From the NCBI GenBank assembly GCA_002386465.1, contig DGIT01000065.1, positions 1-29,802 of the forward strand: 29,802 nt of DNA, given 5' to 3'. This stretch comes from Burkholderiales bacterium UBA4615 (GTDB lineage Bacteria > Pseudomonadota > Gammaproteobacteria > Burkholderiales > Burkholderiaceae_E). How positions within the stretch are numbered: the stretch's first letter is position 1; each line of letters opens with the position of its first letter. Of this stretch, positions 1 through 8,729 are shown piece by piece. A program made the translations under genes and the position numbers. Below the pieces are notes generated by a model. The model had not been told where the DNA came from, ran no database searches, and worked only from the letters and a program-made list of their open reading frames with translations.

Positions 1-405
1 AACGCGATGTGCCCGGCAGCCGATACCCGCATGATGATGAATGAGGCAGTCATCGCGAACCAGAAACGCAAGCTGGAAGCTGGCCTCATGACTCAGGAAC
101 AATACGACCGGTTCTTTGCCGGCCGAGGCCCTGAGCACATCGCACCGATGGTGGCGTACCTGTGCACCGATGGCGCAGACATCATCAATGGCCATGTCTT
201 TCACGTCGAGAAGGGCCGTATCAACAGCTACTTCTATGGGGAGGATTTCAAGACGCTCACCAACGATGGTTCGGTGTTTACTGTGAATCAGCTGATCGAA
301 CTGATTCCTTCGACCGTGGCGAGCGGACTCACGCCGGTCGTACCCCCGGTCAAGATGCAGGACGCCATCCGGTCCACCGACGCCAAGAAAACCGAATCGG
401 CCTGA
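1..405 (+). CDS. Short-chain dehydrogenase/reductase (SDR), C-terminal part, cut by window start
   Basis: The frame is open from base 1, so the gene begins upstream and only its last ~134 codons are visible. The first residues (NAMCPAADTRM) match the stretch after the catalytic helix of classical SDRs, where an N-A-x-C-P-A segment lines the cofactor and substrate site. A later stretch, PEHIAPMVAYLCTDGADIINGHVFHVEKG, split here only for description, is the usual SDR C-terminal pattern (P-E-x-I-A, then A-x-x-I-x-G-x-x-F). The catalytic Tyr-x-x-x-Lys and the Rossmann glycines lie outside the window. A C-terminal tail of about 60 residues after the SDR core is longer than in minimal SDRs. Substrate cannot be told. 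A hairpin terminator follows the stop, suggesting the transcript ends here. Family call is firm; role is open. Confidence 0.8.
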   Translation, partial: NAMCPAADTRMMMNEAVIANQKRKLEAGLMTQEQYDRFFAGRGPEHIAPMVAYLCTDGADIINGHVFHVEKGRINSYFYGEDFKTLTNDGSVFTVNQLIELIPSTVASGLTPVVPPVKMQDAIRSTDAKKTESA

Positions 406-427
406 GCAGGCTGAGTCACCAGGACTC

Positions 428-450
428 AGCCGCCGGGTTGAGCGGCTTTT
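428..450 (+). terminator. Rho-independent terminator after the SDR
   Basis: A perfect 6-bp stem, AGCCGC (428-433) and GCGGCT (442-447), closes an 8-base loop and runs into a short T tract. It lies 22 bases after the SDR stop and before the MFS gene. The stem is short and the T run is broken by G after four Ts, so it may be only moderately efficient. Confidence 0.6.
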
Positions 451-493
451 GTGTCTGTGTGTCGTAGTTCAGGGCGCACGCCGAGGAACATAC

Positions 494-1720
494 ATGTCAT
501 CACTGCGCGCATTGCGCCCGCTTCTGCCGATTCTGATCGGGGCATCGATCATGCTGACCATGAGCATGGGGCTGCGCCAGAGCCTGGGTGTGCTGATGCC
601 TGCACTCACCAAGGATGTGGGTGTCTCGGTCTCCCAGTTCACTCTTGCGATCGCCGTACAGAACCTGGTCTGGGGCTTCTTGCAACCCTTTGCAGGAGCC
701 TGGGCGGTGCGGGTGGGCTATCGCATGGTGATGATGGTTGGTGCGTTCCTCTATGTGCTGGGCATGGTGCTGCTGGCGACTGCGCAGGGCATGGTGGGCA
801 TCACGCTCGGTGCGGGGTTCGCCATTGGCGCATCCATGGCTTGCACGGGATCGGCCATTGCCATGGCGGTCGCGTCTCGCGCTGTTTCAGCCACGATACG
901 CAGCACGGTGCTGGGCATCGTGTCGGCGGCGGGCTCGCTCGGCGCGATGCTCGCGGCACCCATCGGCCAGGCACTGTCGCAGGAATACGGTTGGCGGGCG
1001 GGCGCCTATGGGTTCGTACTGCTGGCACTGATCATCTTGCCGTCAGCTTGGTATGCAGGTCGGGTCGATACTCTGCCCACCCCACCGTCTCCGCGTGGTG
1101 AACAAGACAGCGCCTGGGCCGCCACAGTCCAGGCGCTGAAACACCCGCCCTTCGCGGTGATGACCGTCGCCTATTTCGTCTGCGGGATGCAGCTGGTGTT
1201 TCTGACAACCCATCTGCCCTCGTATCTCGACAGCTGTGGCCTTGATCCGATGTTGAGCGCGCAGGCGCTCGGCATGATCGGCGGATTCAACATTCTGGGC
1301 AGCCTCTTTTTCGGCTGGGCAGGCGGACGCTGGAACAAGCTGCTGCTGCTGGGCGGCATGTACACCCTGCGATCGATCGGCATTGCCTGGTATTTCCTGT
1401 CGGACGCAAGCCCGGCCAATACGCTGATCTTTGCTGCGATCATGGGCTTTCTCTGGATGGGCGTGGGTCCGCTCGTGGCCGGATACATTGGCGATAATTT
1501 CGGCTTGCGCTGGCAGGCCATGCTAGGCGGCGTCGCCTTTATGACCCACCAGGTAGGTAGTTTTTTTGGCGCCTTTGGTGGAGGGCTCGCTTACGACGCG
1601 CTGGGTTCGTACACGCTTGCCCTGCAGGTAGGCGTCGTACTTGGCCTGACTGCTGGTCTGATCCAGATGGCTTTCGCAGTCGCACGGCCGGGCAAGCCTC
1701 CGAGCCTGGCAGCAGCCTGA
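494..1720 (+). CDS. Major facilitator superfamily (MFS) transporter
   Basis: Predicted 408-residue inner-membrane carrier made almost entirely of hydrophobic helices, the usual size of a 12-helix MFS protein. The N-terminal half has the cytoplasmic loop R-V-G-Y-R after helix 2. A hydrophilic central loop (PTPPSPRGEQDSAWAATV) separates the two six-helix halves. I chose the ATG at 494 over the in-frame ATG at 449: it has GAGGAA about 5 bases upstream, and the protein then begins just before the first helix, whereas the 449 start lies within the terminator hairpin. It resembles carboxylate or monocarboxylate-type MFS carriers of proteobacterial catabolic clusters, but the substrate cannot be read from sequence. 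It may serve the neighbouring catabolic genes; this is inference. Confidence 0.85.
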   Translation: MSSLRALRPLLPILIGASIMLTMSMGLRQSLGVLMPALTKDVGVSVSQFTLAIAVQNLVWGFLQPFAGAWAVRVGYRMVMMVGAFLYVLGMVLLATAQGMVGITLGAGFAIGASMACTGSAIAMAVASRAVSATIRSTVLGIVSAAGSLGAMLAAPIGQALSQEYGWRAGAYGFVLLALIILPSAWYAGRVDTLPTPPSPRGEQDSAWAATVQALKHPPFAVMTVAYFVCGMQLVFLTTHLPSYLDSCGLDPMLSAQALGMIGGFNILGSLFFGWAGGRWNKLLLLGGMYTLRSIGIAWYFLSDASPANTLIFAAIMGFLWMGVGPLVAGYIGDNFGLRWQAMLGGVAFMTHQVGSFFGAFGGGLAYDALGSYTLALQVGVVLGLTAGLIQMAFAVARPGKPPSLAAA

Positions 1721-1829
1721 TTGGGACCGCAGTGGTCAGCATCGATGCCCTGGCTGCCGCGCCTCACGTGAGCATGCGCAGCCTGTACAGGCAACCTGTA
1801 TCAAGGGATGCGCCGACTTTCCTGATGAC

Positions 1830-2276
1830 ATGACTGAAATCGTATCGTCCGTCCCTGAGGGATTTGGCCCGATCCTTCGCAGCAGCCCAGTGCTGGACGC
1901 CCTGGGCGGTTTCATGAGCCGCGGCGCGGATGCATCCCTGGAGATCGGAATGCTGGTCGGGCCGAACCACCTCAATGCGCGCGGCGCGCTGCATGGTGGT
2001 GTCACGGCGACCTTGCTGGATGTGGGCATCGGTTACATGCTGGTGGCGCGCTCGGGCGGACGCAGGCGGGTCACTGCGCGCCTGACGGTCGATTACCGTT
2101 CCAGCGCAAAGGCCGGTGAGTGGCTGCAAGTCCATCTGGACGACATCCGCGAGGACGGACGCAAAACGTATGCAACCGGTCGACTCATGGCGGGTGAACG
2201 CGTCGTGGCTCAGGTCGAGGTTTTGTTCATCGACGCGGCCGCCCCCACGCCTGAGCATCAGCCCCCGGCCGCCTAA
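1830..2276 (+). CDS. PaaI-type hotdog-fold acyl-CoA thioesterase
   Basis: Predicted 148-residue cytoplasmic enzyme hydrolysing acyl-CoA thioesters. The family signature is present: Asn46-His47 before a loop, His55-Gly-Gly at the start of the long hotdog helix, and Asp64 in that helix, matching the N...HGG...D arrangement of PaaI-like enzymes. The following strands (V-T-A-R-L-T-V-D-Y) are the typical central sheet. Length is normal for the family. No good ribosome binding site stands in front of the ATG at 1830; AAGGGA at 1803-1808 is too far away. Its TAA stop overlaps the TAG stop of the convergent aspartate dehydrogenase-like gene. The natural acyl group is unknown; the nearby class III CoA-transferase makes a shared CoA-ester pathway plausible. 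Confidence 0.85.
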   Translation: MTEIVSSVPEGFGPILRSSPVLDALGGFMSRGADASLEIGMLVGPNHLNARGALHGGVTATLLDVGIGYMLVARSGGRRRVTARLTVDYRSSAKAGEWLQVHLDDIREDGRKTYATGRLMAGERVVAQVEVLFIDAAAPTPEHQPPAA

Positions 2277-3121
2277 GTCCCAACGCGCACGGGTTGCACC
2301 AGATCTGCAAGAACCGCGCAGATGCTGTGAGCCGTGACCACGCTGCTGCGCGGGTTGGCTGCACTGGGCAAATTCTCAAGTGTCAGCAGAATGCGCGAGC
2401 TGTCGCTGTCGATCTCGATCTCATGCACATTGCGGGTCAGCGTCGGATCCGACCAGATCTCCACCTGCGTCAGGTCGGCCCCAATGCCAGCCAGTGCAAG
2501 GGTCGCAGCAATGTTGACGTTGCGTGGATAGGCACGACAGGCCTCGCGGGCACTGCCGGAAAAGATCTGAACCGAACCTGACTGCCCCTCAGCGCCTAAG
2601 CCGACCGGTGGCTTGCGGGTACGCAAGCGCACGGAATGGATCGTGCCCAGTGCGGCCGCCTTGAGCATGTCCAGGCCAGCCACTGCACCGGACGGCACCC
2701 GCAAACGGGTGCCCGCTCGCTGCGCGCGCTCAATCAATTCAGGGTGCTCCAGCAGGACACTCACACTGATCGGGATGACCGTGCGCCCCAGATCCACGCA
2801 GGCATCAAGCATCCCGAAAGATCCCGCCGGGTCCAGGCAGTCGACCAGCACGTCGCAGGCCTGCGGCAATTCAGGCAACGCGATCGCTCGAGCCCCCGGG
2901 TGACCGAGCTTAAGCAGTGTGTCTCTCAGACCTTCAGGATGGCGCCCCCCGACTGCGACCAGCTCCAGGCCTTCGGGGGCGGAAGCTGCGAGCCAGCGCG
3001 CCACATCCCGACCAATATTGCCGAGTCCCGCGATGCCCACCCTCAGCCTTGCAGGCCCCAACCCTTCATCGCTTTGCGGTGATCGTTGGGTAGAGATCGG
3101 ATTCAAACGCTGCGCACTCAT
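2273..3121 (-). CDS. L-aspartate dehydrogenase-like oxidoreductase
   Basis: Predicted 282-residue NAD(P)-dependent oxidoreductase. An N-terminal Rossmann fold starts after about 25 residues with GLGNIG (32-37). The second half follows the aspartate dehydrogenase domain: P-S-G-A-V-A-G-L-D at 143-151, N-V-N-I-A-A-T-L-A-L-A-G (201-212), then R-N-V-H-E-I-E-I with His233 at the place of the family's catalytic histidine, and N-P-R-S-S near the end. Characterised relatives make iminoaspartate/oxaloacetate from L-aspartate, some serving NAD synthesis and others catabolism. Its ATG overlaps the stop of the upstream metallo-hydrolase (ATGA), implying translational coupling. No nadA or nadC is nearby, so a catabolic role or a different amino-acid substrate is likelier; that is inference. 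Confidence 0.83.
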   Translation of the reverse strand: MSAQRLNPISTQRSPQSDEGLGPARLRVGIAGLGNIGRDVARWLAASAPEGLELVAVGGRHPEGLRDTLLKLGHPGARAIALPELPQACDVLVDCLDPAGSFGMLDACVDLGRTVIPISVSVLLEHPELIERAQRAGTRLRVPSGAVAGLDMLKAAALGTIHSVRLRTRKPPVGLGAEGQSGSVQIFSGSAREACRAYPRNVNIAATLALAGIGADLTQVEIWSDPTLTRNVHEIEIDSDSSRILLTLENLPSAANPRSSVVTAHSICAVLADLVQPVRVGT

Positions 3122-4422
3122 GACTGTGACAGACGGTCCCGCCGCCCTTCCTTGCTCGACTCGGCCACATGATTGAAGATGCCGCGCGACATGGTCGCTA
3201 CCTCCTGCGCCGAGCGCGCGCCGTAGAGCCGCGCACGCACCTCATGGACACGGCTGGATTGGGGATCGGCCAGCATCGCCATCTCCACCAGATGACATGC
3301 CATGCGCAGGTCACCCGCGCCTTCGAGTTCTGCGATCCGCGCCAGAACCGGCTCCGGCCCGCCCGCCAGGGCTATCCACTCGCGTGCCTGATCCGTACGG
3401 GGGGCTGGGAGCAGCATGTCCGGCTCACCCTCCCACCAGCCACCGTAGCGCCGCCAGATGTTGCGCACCAGGAATTGCGGATGATCGTAAATGGCTTGCA
3501 GGTAGGGACGCCCCTTGAGATGCTCGGGGGGCGTGACCCGCTGCAGGATTTCATCAAGCGGCAGCGCCATGTTCATCAGAGCCACCGTCTGCCGCTCAAT
3601 CGATTCGAGGTATTCGGCAGTATCGATCAGCGCCTGTCGGATGCGATCGGCTCCAACAATCGGCATGCCGTGGCCACAGAACATAATCTCGGGACCCAAT
3701 GCCGCCATCTCGCGCAAGGCGGTGCCCCACTCCTCGCAGTAGCGCTGCACTTTCTGCGGGTTGCCCGCATTAGGCACCGCCCAAATGAATAGATCGCCGG
3801 GGAACAGCCATTTGCGCTCAGGCACCCAGACCCAGACATGGTCATCGGTCTCGCCTCTGGCATGGTGCATCTCCAGTTCCAGACCGCCTACCCGCAGCGT
3901 GAGGCCGTGCTCGAATGTCACGTCGGGATAGCGGTAGTCGACCGGCCAGCCGGCGGACGGCTGACGTGTCAGGAACTGGCGGGTGTTGATGGCTGCATTC
4001 CAGGCTTGCGTCTTTCGGTAGCGGTCAAAGTGCGCGGGCAGCAGCGCGTGCGCATACACGGTCGGCTTAGACCAGCCACGTTGAACGGCTTCTTCATCGA
4101 ATCGCCGCGTGGCCCAGATATGGTCGATGTGATGATGCGAATACACCGCGGCCACAAGCGGCGTATCGGGTCGCCAGGCTCGGACGGCATCAAACACCCG
4201 GTCGATGTCGCGCGGCGTACCTGCATCGAGCATGACCAGGCCGGCACCGCTATCAATCACCGAGATGCCTGCCGTCCCCTTCAGATACAGCAGGCCCGGG
4301 GCAAACTCCTGCGCACCCGGATAGTTCGAGCGTACGGGGTGATGCGCATTCACCAGATCCACCGTACCGTGCCACATCTGCTCGGCCAGCGCGCGAAAGT
4401 CGGTGGGGAGCGGTTGGTTCAT
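3118..4422 (-). CDS. Metallo-beta-lactamase-fold hydrolase with alkylsulfatase-type dimerisation region
   Basis: Predicted 434-residue metal-dependent hydrolase. The binuclear metal signature is His96-x-His98-x-Asp100-His101 (SHHHIDH), followed by Glu191, His195, Asp210 and His251 (CGHG). After the beta-lactamase-like core, residues ~260-345 resemble the helical dimerisation domain of SdsA1/BDS1-type alkylsulfatases, including R-R-Y-G-G-W-W-E-G-E-P. The protein stops near 434, so the C-terminal SCP2-like lipid-binding domain of full alkylsulfatases (about 650 residues) is absent. No signal peptide is seen, so it is probably cytoplasmic. The start is well supported by AAGGAG 7 bases upstream. 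It is coupled to the downstream aspartate dehydrogenase-like gene by an ATGA overlap. Sulfate-ester cleavage is possible but not proven; other ester or lactone substrates are alternatives. Confidence 0.8.
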   Translation of the reverse strand: MNQPLPTDFRALAEQMWHGTVDLVNAHHPVRSNYPGAQEFAPGLLYLKGTAGISVIDSGAGLVMLDAGTPRDIDRVFDAVRAWRPDTPLVAAVYSHHHIDHIWATRRFDEEAVQRGWSKPTVYAHALLPAHFDRYRKTQAWNAAINTRQFLTRQPSAGWPVDYRYPDVTFEHGLTLRVGGLELEMHHARGETDDHVWVWVPERKWLFPGDLFIWAVPNAGNPQKVQRYCEEWGTALREMAALGPEIMFCGHGMPIVGADRIRQALIDTAEYLESIERQTVALMNMALPLDEILQRVTPPEHLKGRPYLQAIYDHPQFLVRNIWRRYGGWWEGEPDMLLPAPRTDQAREWIALAGGPEPVLARIAELEGAGDLRMACHLVEMAMLADPQSSRVHEVRARLYGARSAQEVATMSRGIFNHVAESSKEGRRDRLSQS

Positions 4423-4467
4423 TGTGATCTCCTTGCGGTCTGTTGCCGGATCCTCGCACAGGCAGGC

Positions 4468-4476
4468 TGATATGCT
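4468..4476 (+). promoter_or_regulatory. Possible extended -10 promoter for the CoA-transferase
   Basis: In the 99-base divergent gap the sequence TGATATGCT gives a TGn-extended -10 (TATGCT, four of six matches to consensus) 45 bases before the CoA-transferase ATG. No convincing -35 is seen, which is tolerated in extended -10 promoters. Weak call. Confidence 0.25.
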
Positions 4477-4521
4477 CGTTCCAAACAGCGCATGTCAGCG
4501 CATGACTCTGGAGACTTCATC

Positions 4522-5703
4522 ATGACCCGCCCCGCCCTGCTCGAAGGCATCCGCGTCACCGACCTCACCACGGTCTTCTTTGGGCCGTACTGCACCCATA
4601 CCCTGGCCGACCTGGGTGCCGAGGTCGTCAAGCTTGAACCAGCCGACGGAGACACCTCACGGGTGATCGGCAATCCGCCCAAGACGCCCGGCATGGGGCC
4701 CGTGTTCATGCGCCTGAACCGAGGCAAGCGCTCAGTCGATTGGGACCTGAAGACCGAAGCCGGACGCGAGGCGATGCATCGGCTCATCGCAGTGAGCGAT
4801 GTCTTCATTCACAACATCCGCAGCGATGCGATCGCCCGAATCGGTCTGGGTTATGAAGCGGTCCGCGCCATCCGGCCGGATATCGTCTACGTGCATTGCA
4901 CGGGCTTCGACGAAAGCGGGCCCTACGCCGGGCTGCAGGCCTATGACGACATCATTCAGGCCGCCTCGGGCATGGCGCAACTGCTGCCGATGGTCGATGG
5001 CAACCCGCAGCCCCGATTCATGCCTGCCGCCATTGCCGACAAGGTGTCGGGGCTGCATGCGGTCTATGCCGTACTGGCTGCCATCATTCACAAGCTGCGC
5101 ACCGGCGAAGGGCAGTTCGTGGAGGTACCGATGTTCGAGTCGCTGGTCAGCTTCAACACCCTTGAGCATCTGTGCGACAACAGCTTCGTGCCACCGACAG
5201 CCAAACCCGGCTACTACCAGCGCCAGCTCGACCCGACCCGCCAGCCGATGCGCACCAAGGATGGCTATATCGCCTTTGCTCCGTACCTGGATGACCGCTG
5301 GATCCGATTCTTTGAAGCGGCGGGCCATGCGCATGTGCTCAAGGAGGCGCGCTTCATCGACAAGCCAACTCGTCGTGCCAACATGTCGCAGATGTTCGAG
5401 GTGATGGCACGCATTGCTCCGGAACGCACCACCGACGAATGGCTCGCCCTGATGAAAGAGGCTAACGTCCCGGCCATGCGCGTCAATCGCATCGATGAGC
5501 TGGTGAATAACGAACAGCTCCAAGCCAGTGGGTTGGTCCGCACCCGTGAACACCCGACCGAAGGGCCCTATGTGGAGGTCGCCATGCCCGTGCGTTTTTC
5601 GGCTGCGCCGCGCAAGGAGGTGCGCCATGCGGCGCAGATTGGAGAGCATTCACAGGAAGTGGCCCGAGAACTCGGCGTGGACTTGCCCGCCAAACCGCGC
5701 TGA
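4522..5703 (+). CDS. Class III (CaiB/BaiF family) acyl-CoA transferase
   Basis: Predicted 393-residue cytoplasmic enzyme that moves CoA between carboxylic acids. Family features run in order: L-E-G-I-R-V-T-D-L near the N terminus, G-P-Y-C-T-H-T-L-A-D-L-G-A-E-V-V-K-L-E-P (21-40), N-R-G-K-R-S (66-71), S-G-P-Y-A (132-136), and the active-site region I-A-D-K-V-S-G with Asp173 as probable nucleophile, followed by L-R-T-G-E-G-Q. Length is normal for the family. I chose ATG 4522 over 4492 because GGAG lies 8 bases upstream and the protein then starts at the usual point. It is divergent from the metallo-hydrolase and ends one base from the stop of the convergent dehydratase. Acyl donor and acceptor are unknown. 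Confidence 0.9.
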   Translation: MTRPALLEGIRVTDLTTVFFGPYCTHTLADLGAEVVKLEPADGDTSRVIGNPPKTPGMGPVFMRLNRGKRSVDWDLKTEAGREAMHRLIAVSDVFIHNIRSDAIARIGLGYEAVRAIRPDIVYVHCTGFDESGPYAGLQAYDDIIQAASGMAQLLPMVDGNPQPRFMPAAIADKVSGLHAVYAVLAAIIHKLRTGEGQFVEVPMFESLVSFNTLEHLCDNSFVPPTAKPGYYQRQLDPTRQPMRTKDGYIAFAPYLDDRWIRFFEAAGHAHVLKEARFIDKPTRRANMSQMFEVMARIAPERTTDEWLALMKEANVPAMRVNRIDELVNNEQLQASGLVRTREHPTEGPYVEVAMPVRFSAAPRKEVRHAAQIGEHSQEVARELGVDLPAKPR

Positions 5704-5704
5704 G

Positions 5705-7423
5705 TCAGAGCACGCATCCTTGATGCGCGGAAGACACCAGCCGCACGTATTTGTGCCGCACTGAACCTGGCTGCACCCGCGTACTGAGGTCCGGGGCGCG
5801 CCAATCCGCCATGCGCCGCGCGATCTCGGCGTCCGGCACCGACAAGTTCAGCGTGCGGGCAGCGGGATCGATGATGATCTCATCGCCGTCGTGGACGGCG
5901 GCGATCGGGCCGCCGCGCGCGGCTTCCGGTGAAATATGACCGATCAGAATGCCGTGCGAAACGCCCGAAAAGCGACCATCGGTGATCAGTGCAACGCCTT
6001 CGCCTAACCCCCTGCCCTGCAGTTGAATCGTCAGCATGACCATCTCCGGCATGCCCGGCCCGCCGACCGGCCCGACATTGCGCACCACGACCACATGGCC
6101 TGCCATGATGTCGCCCGCACGGATCGCCTTCATGGCATCAGCTTCGGATTCGAATACCCGCGCAGTGCCGCGAAACACGCCCTTCTCGAGGGTCTTTCCG
6201 GACAGCTTGAGCAGACAGCTTTCCGGTGCCAGATTGCCAGACAGCACGCTGATGTGATGGTTGGCCGGTGCAATCGGGCGTGACAGGGGGAACACCACGT
6301 CTTGCGCGCCCAGAGCATCGAGCGAAGGTACTTCGGCCAGGTTTTCCGCCAAGGTCTGACCGGTCACGGTCATCACATCGCCGTGCAGCAGTCCGTGGCT
6401 CAGCAACTCCTTCATCACAATTGGAACCCCGCCCAGCGCATGCAGCGCCGCCATGGCATACGGGCCTGTGGGCTGCAGGTTGGCGATCAACGGAACCCGC
6501 TCACCCACCCGCTGAATGTGGTGAATATCCAGCGGCACCTGCGCCTCCCGGGCGACTGCCATCAGGTGCAGATAGAGGTTGGTTGACCCCCCCATCGCAT
6601 AGACCGTGGTGATGGCGTTCTCAAAGGCCTGCAGGCTCATGATGTCGCGCGGCCGGATACCCCGTGCGATCAGCTCATACAGCGCATTCACCGAGGCAGT
6701 GGCCTGCGCACGGACATCCGCATGGATATCGCTGCCGGCGTGATAGTCGGCAGGATGAGAGGCACCGCGCGGCAGCATCATGCCCAGTGCCTCGGCAATC
6801 GTGCTCATGGTGTTGGCAGTAAACATGGCGCCGCAGGTGCCACTGCCAGGCATGACATTGCGCTCAAGCTCCAGCAGCTCATCGGCGGAGATGCGACCGG
6901 CCTCGCGCGCAGCGCGGCCTTCTGCGTAGTCCATGATCGTGAGGTTGGCACCCTTGCTGGCCCAGGGCTCGACACTCACCTGACCCGGGGAACTGGTGCC
7001 GGGGTACAGCACCAGGCCAAACGCATTGGTGCGCGCCAGAGGCATGAGTGCGGCTGCGCCGGTCTTGTCGCAACCGGAAATCACGATCATGGCATCGCCA
7101 TGGTGTGCGTAGTGGCCAATTTCGAAGCAATCGGCCACCACATCGCGCGACACCAGGCTGTACCCAGCCGTGGGAGTCCCTTGCGTGAGGGCATCCGACA
7201 CCGCGGGTGCCCCGACGATCAAGCCCTGCCCACCGCGCGCTGCGATCTGCTCCACCAGAAGGTCCGTGATACTGCGCACTCGGTTATTGCAGCGATGGGC
7301 ATTGGTGTAAGCACTGCAAATCGTGACAACCGCATTCGTGCCTGCTGCACGATCGGGTTCGAATCCGGCTGCGCGCAACTCCACGCGCGACTTTTTCCAG
7401 AACGTGCTGCTGTCTTGCACCAT
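5705..7423 (-). CDS. IlvD/Edd-family dehydratase (dihydroxy-acid or sugar-acid dehydratase)
   Basis: Predicted 572-residue iron-sulfur dehydratase that removes water from 2,3-dihydroxy acids or aldonic acids. The three cysteines expected to hold the cluster are visible: Cys45 in H-R-C-N-N, Cys118 in G-C-D-K-T (with Lys120, which is carbamylated in the family), and Cys197 in G-S-G-T-C-G-A-M-F-T-A-N-T-M. G-G-S-T-N and the C-terminal A-L-I-T-D-G-R-F-S-G block are also intact. A strong AAGGAG lies 5 bases before the ATG. The catabolic setting, with no other branched-chain amino-acid genes, argues against the biosynthetic IlvD role and for a sugar acid or a related hydroxy acid. The gene is divergent from an MFS carrier 87 bases away, which could import its substrate. 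Confidence 0.88.
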   Translation of the reverse strand: MVQDSSTFWKKSRVELRAAGFEPDRAAGTNAVVTICSAYTNAHRCNNRVRSITDLLVEQIAARGGQGLIVGAPAVSDALTQGTPTAGYSLVSRDVVADCFEIGHYAHHGDAMIVISGCDKTGAAALMPLARTNAFGLVLYPGTSSPGQVSVEPWASKGANLTIMDYAEGRAAREAGRISADELLELERNVMPGSGTCGAMFTANTMSTIAEALGMMLPRGASHPADYHAGSDIHADVRAQATASVNALYELIARGIRPRDIMSLQAFENAITTVYAMGGSTNLYLHLMAVAREAQVPLDIHHIQRVGERVPLIANLQPTGPYAMAALHALGGVPIVMKELLSHGLLHGDVMTVTGQTLAENLAEVPSLDALGAQDVVFPLSRPIAPANHHISVLSGNLAPESCLLKLSGKTLEKGVFRGTARVFESEADAMKAIRAGDIMAGHVVVVRNVGPVGGPGMPEMVMLTIQLQGRGLGEGVALITDGRFSGVSHGILIGHISPEAARGGPIAAVHDGDEIIIDPAARTLNLSVPDAEIARRMADWRAPDLSTRVQPGSVRHKYVRLVSSAHQGCVL

Positions 7424-7510
7424 GGTCTCCTTGTTTCAGGGCATCTCGGGCGGATGTTTGAGCGATGGTAGCCTGATCCCTTTCAACTGTTCGGTGTACA
7501 TCAAACACCC

Positions 7511-8707
7511 ATGGCCACTGCTGCGCCCACTGTTCGTAACTTCGCCGCCATTGGCGGGTTCGAGGCCATTGCACGCGGCGTGACCCTGTCGGTGTTTCCG
7601 CTGAGCCTGTATCGGGTCTGGGGTGATGCAGCAGTCGTCTCCCAGATCTATTTCATCGTGGGCCTGATTTCCCTGCTCACGGTGCTGATCGTGCCAGTGC
7701 TCATGCGACAGGTGCCGCGCCGATGGCTGCATTCAGCGGGTGTCGTGCTGTATCTGTGTTCGGCCCTCTTCGGCCTGATCGGCGGGCAGCTCATTGCGCT
7801 GGCTTTGTTATGTACTGCAGTCGGAACCGCGGTGGCGTTTGTCTGCTACAACGCCAACGTGCTGGACTACGTCAGCAAGGAGGAGCTCGGTCGCCTTGAG
7901 TCCCTGCGGCTGTTCTATGCCGGCACAGGCTGGTCCGTGGGCCCGTTTCTTGGCGTCTGGCTGCTTGGCTTTTGGCGGGGCGCGCCGTTTATGCTGGTGG
8001 GTCTGGCGGCCGCGCTGATGCTGATCAGCATCTGGCGTATGGGCATGGGAAGCACCCGACTGGATGGACGCGTGCGCGGCACATCGCCCAATCCCTTGCG
8101 TTATCTGCCGCGATTTGCTGCGCAACCCAGACTCGTCGCCGGCTGGCTGCTGGCCGTTCTGCGTTCGTGCGGCTGGGCGGTCTACCTGGTGTACGTGGGG
8201 ATTTTTGCAATTGAAAGCGGCCTGAGCGATCAAGTCGGCGGACTGGCCGCCTCGTTGGCATCAATGGGGCTCTTTGCAGCGCCACTGATGCTGCGATGGA
8301 TGCAGCAACGCAGCCTGCGCGCTGCCGTGCGGACAGGTTTTCTGTGGTCAGGCAGCGCATTCGTGCTGGCTTCACTGTGTGCGCCACTGCCCTGGATCAG
8401 CATTGCCTTGCTGCTGATCGGCGCGTATTTCCTGGTCTTGCTCGATATTTGCGGTGGGCTGCCATTTCTGATGTCGGTCAAGCCGTCCGAGCGCAGCGAA
8501 ATGTCTGCGGTGTATTCCACCTTCAGAGATGTCGCCAATATCCTGACACCGGGCATCGTCTGGTTAGTGCTGCAAGTCGGTCCGCTGGCCGCGGTCTTCG
8601 GTGCAGGTGGCTTGGGCCTGCTGGTCGCCTGGCTGATTGCAGGACGATTGCATCCGCTGATTGGGGTACCGGCCAGTGAACGGGCACGCCTGCGTTCAGG
8701 TGCCTGA
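7511..8707 (+). CDS. MFS transporter
   Basis: Predicted 398-residue polytopic inner-membrane protein with about 12 hydrophobic helices and a basic central loop near residues 180-205 (GSTRLDGRVRGTSPNPLRYL). The size and the two six-helix halves fit the major facilitator superfamily. I recognise no subfamily signature that names a substrate. The ATG at 7511 lacks a clear ribosome binding site; no better in-frame start lies upstream. It is transcribed divergently from the IlvD/Edd dehydratase and is followed after 22 bases by an SDR on the same strand, so the MFS and SDR genes probably form an operon. Confidence 0.8.
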   Translation: MATAAPTVRNFAAIGGFEAIARGVTLSVFPLSLYRVWGDAAVVSQIYFIVGLISLLTVLIVPVLMRQVPRRWLHSAGVVLYLCSALFGLIGGQLIALALLCTAVGTAVAFVCYNANVLDYVSKEELGRLESLRLFYAGTGWSVGPFLGVWLLGFWRGAPFMLVGLAAALMLISIWRMGMGSTRLDGRVRGTSPNPLRYLPRFAAQPRLVAGWLLAVLRSCGWAVYLVYVGIFAIESGLSDQVGGLAASLASMGLFAAPLMLRWMQQRSLRAAVRTGFLWSGSAFVLASLCAPLPWISIALLLIGAYFLVLLDICGGLPFLMSVKPSERSEMSAVYSTFRDVANILTPGIVWLVLQVGPLAAVFGAGGLGLLVAWLIAGRLHPLIGVPASERARLRSGA

Positions 8708-8729
8708 GGATCATTCATAGGAATTCGCC

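Noticed and set aside
4732..5649. 305-codon minus-strand frame opposite the CoA-transferase
   Set aside because: It mirrors codon structure of the real gene and shows no protein-family motif.
6722..7471. 249-codon plus-strand frame opposite the IlvD/Edd dehydratase
   Set aside because: The opposite strand carries all conserved dehydratase motifs; this frame has none.
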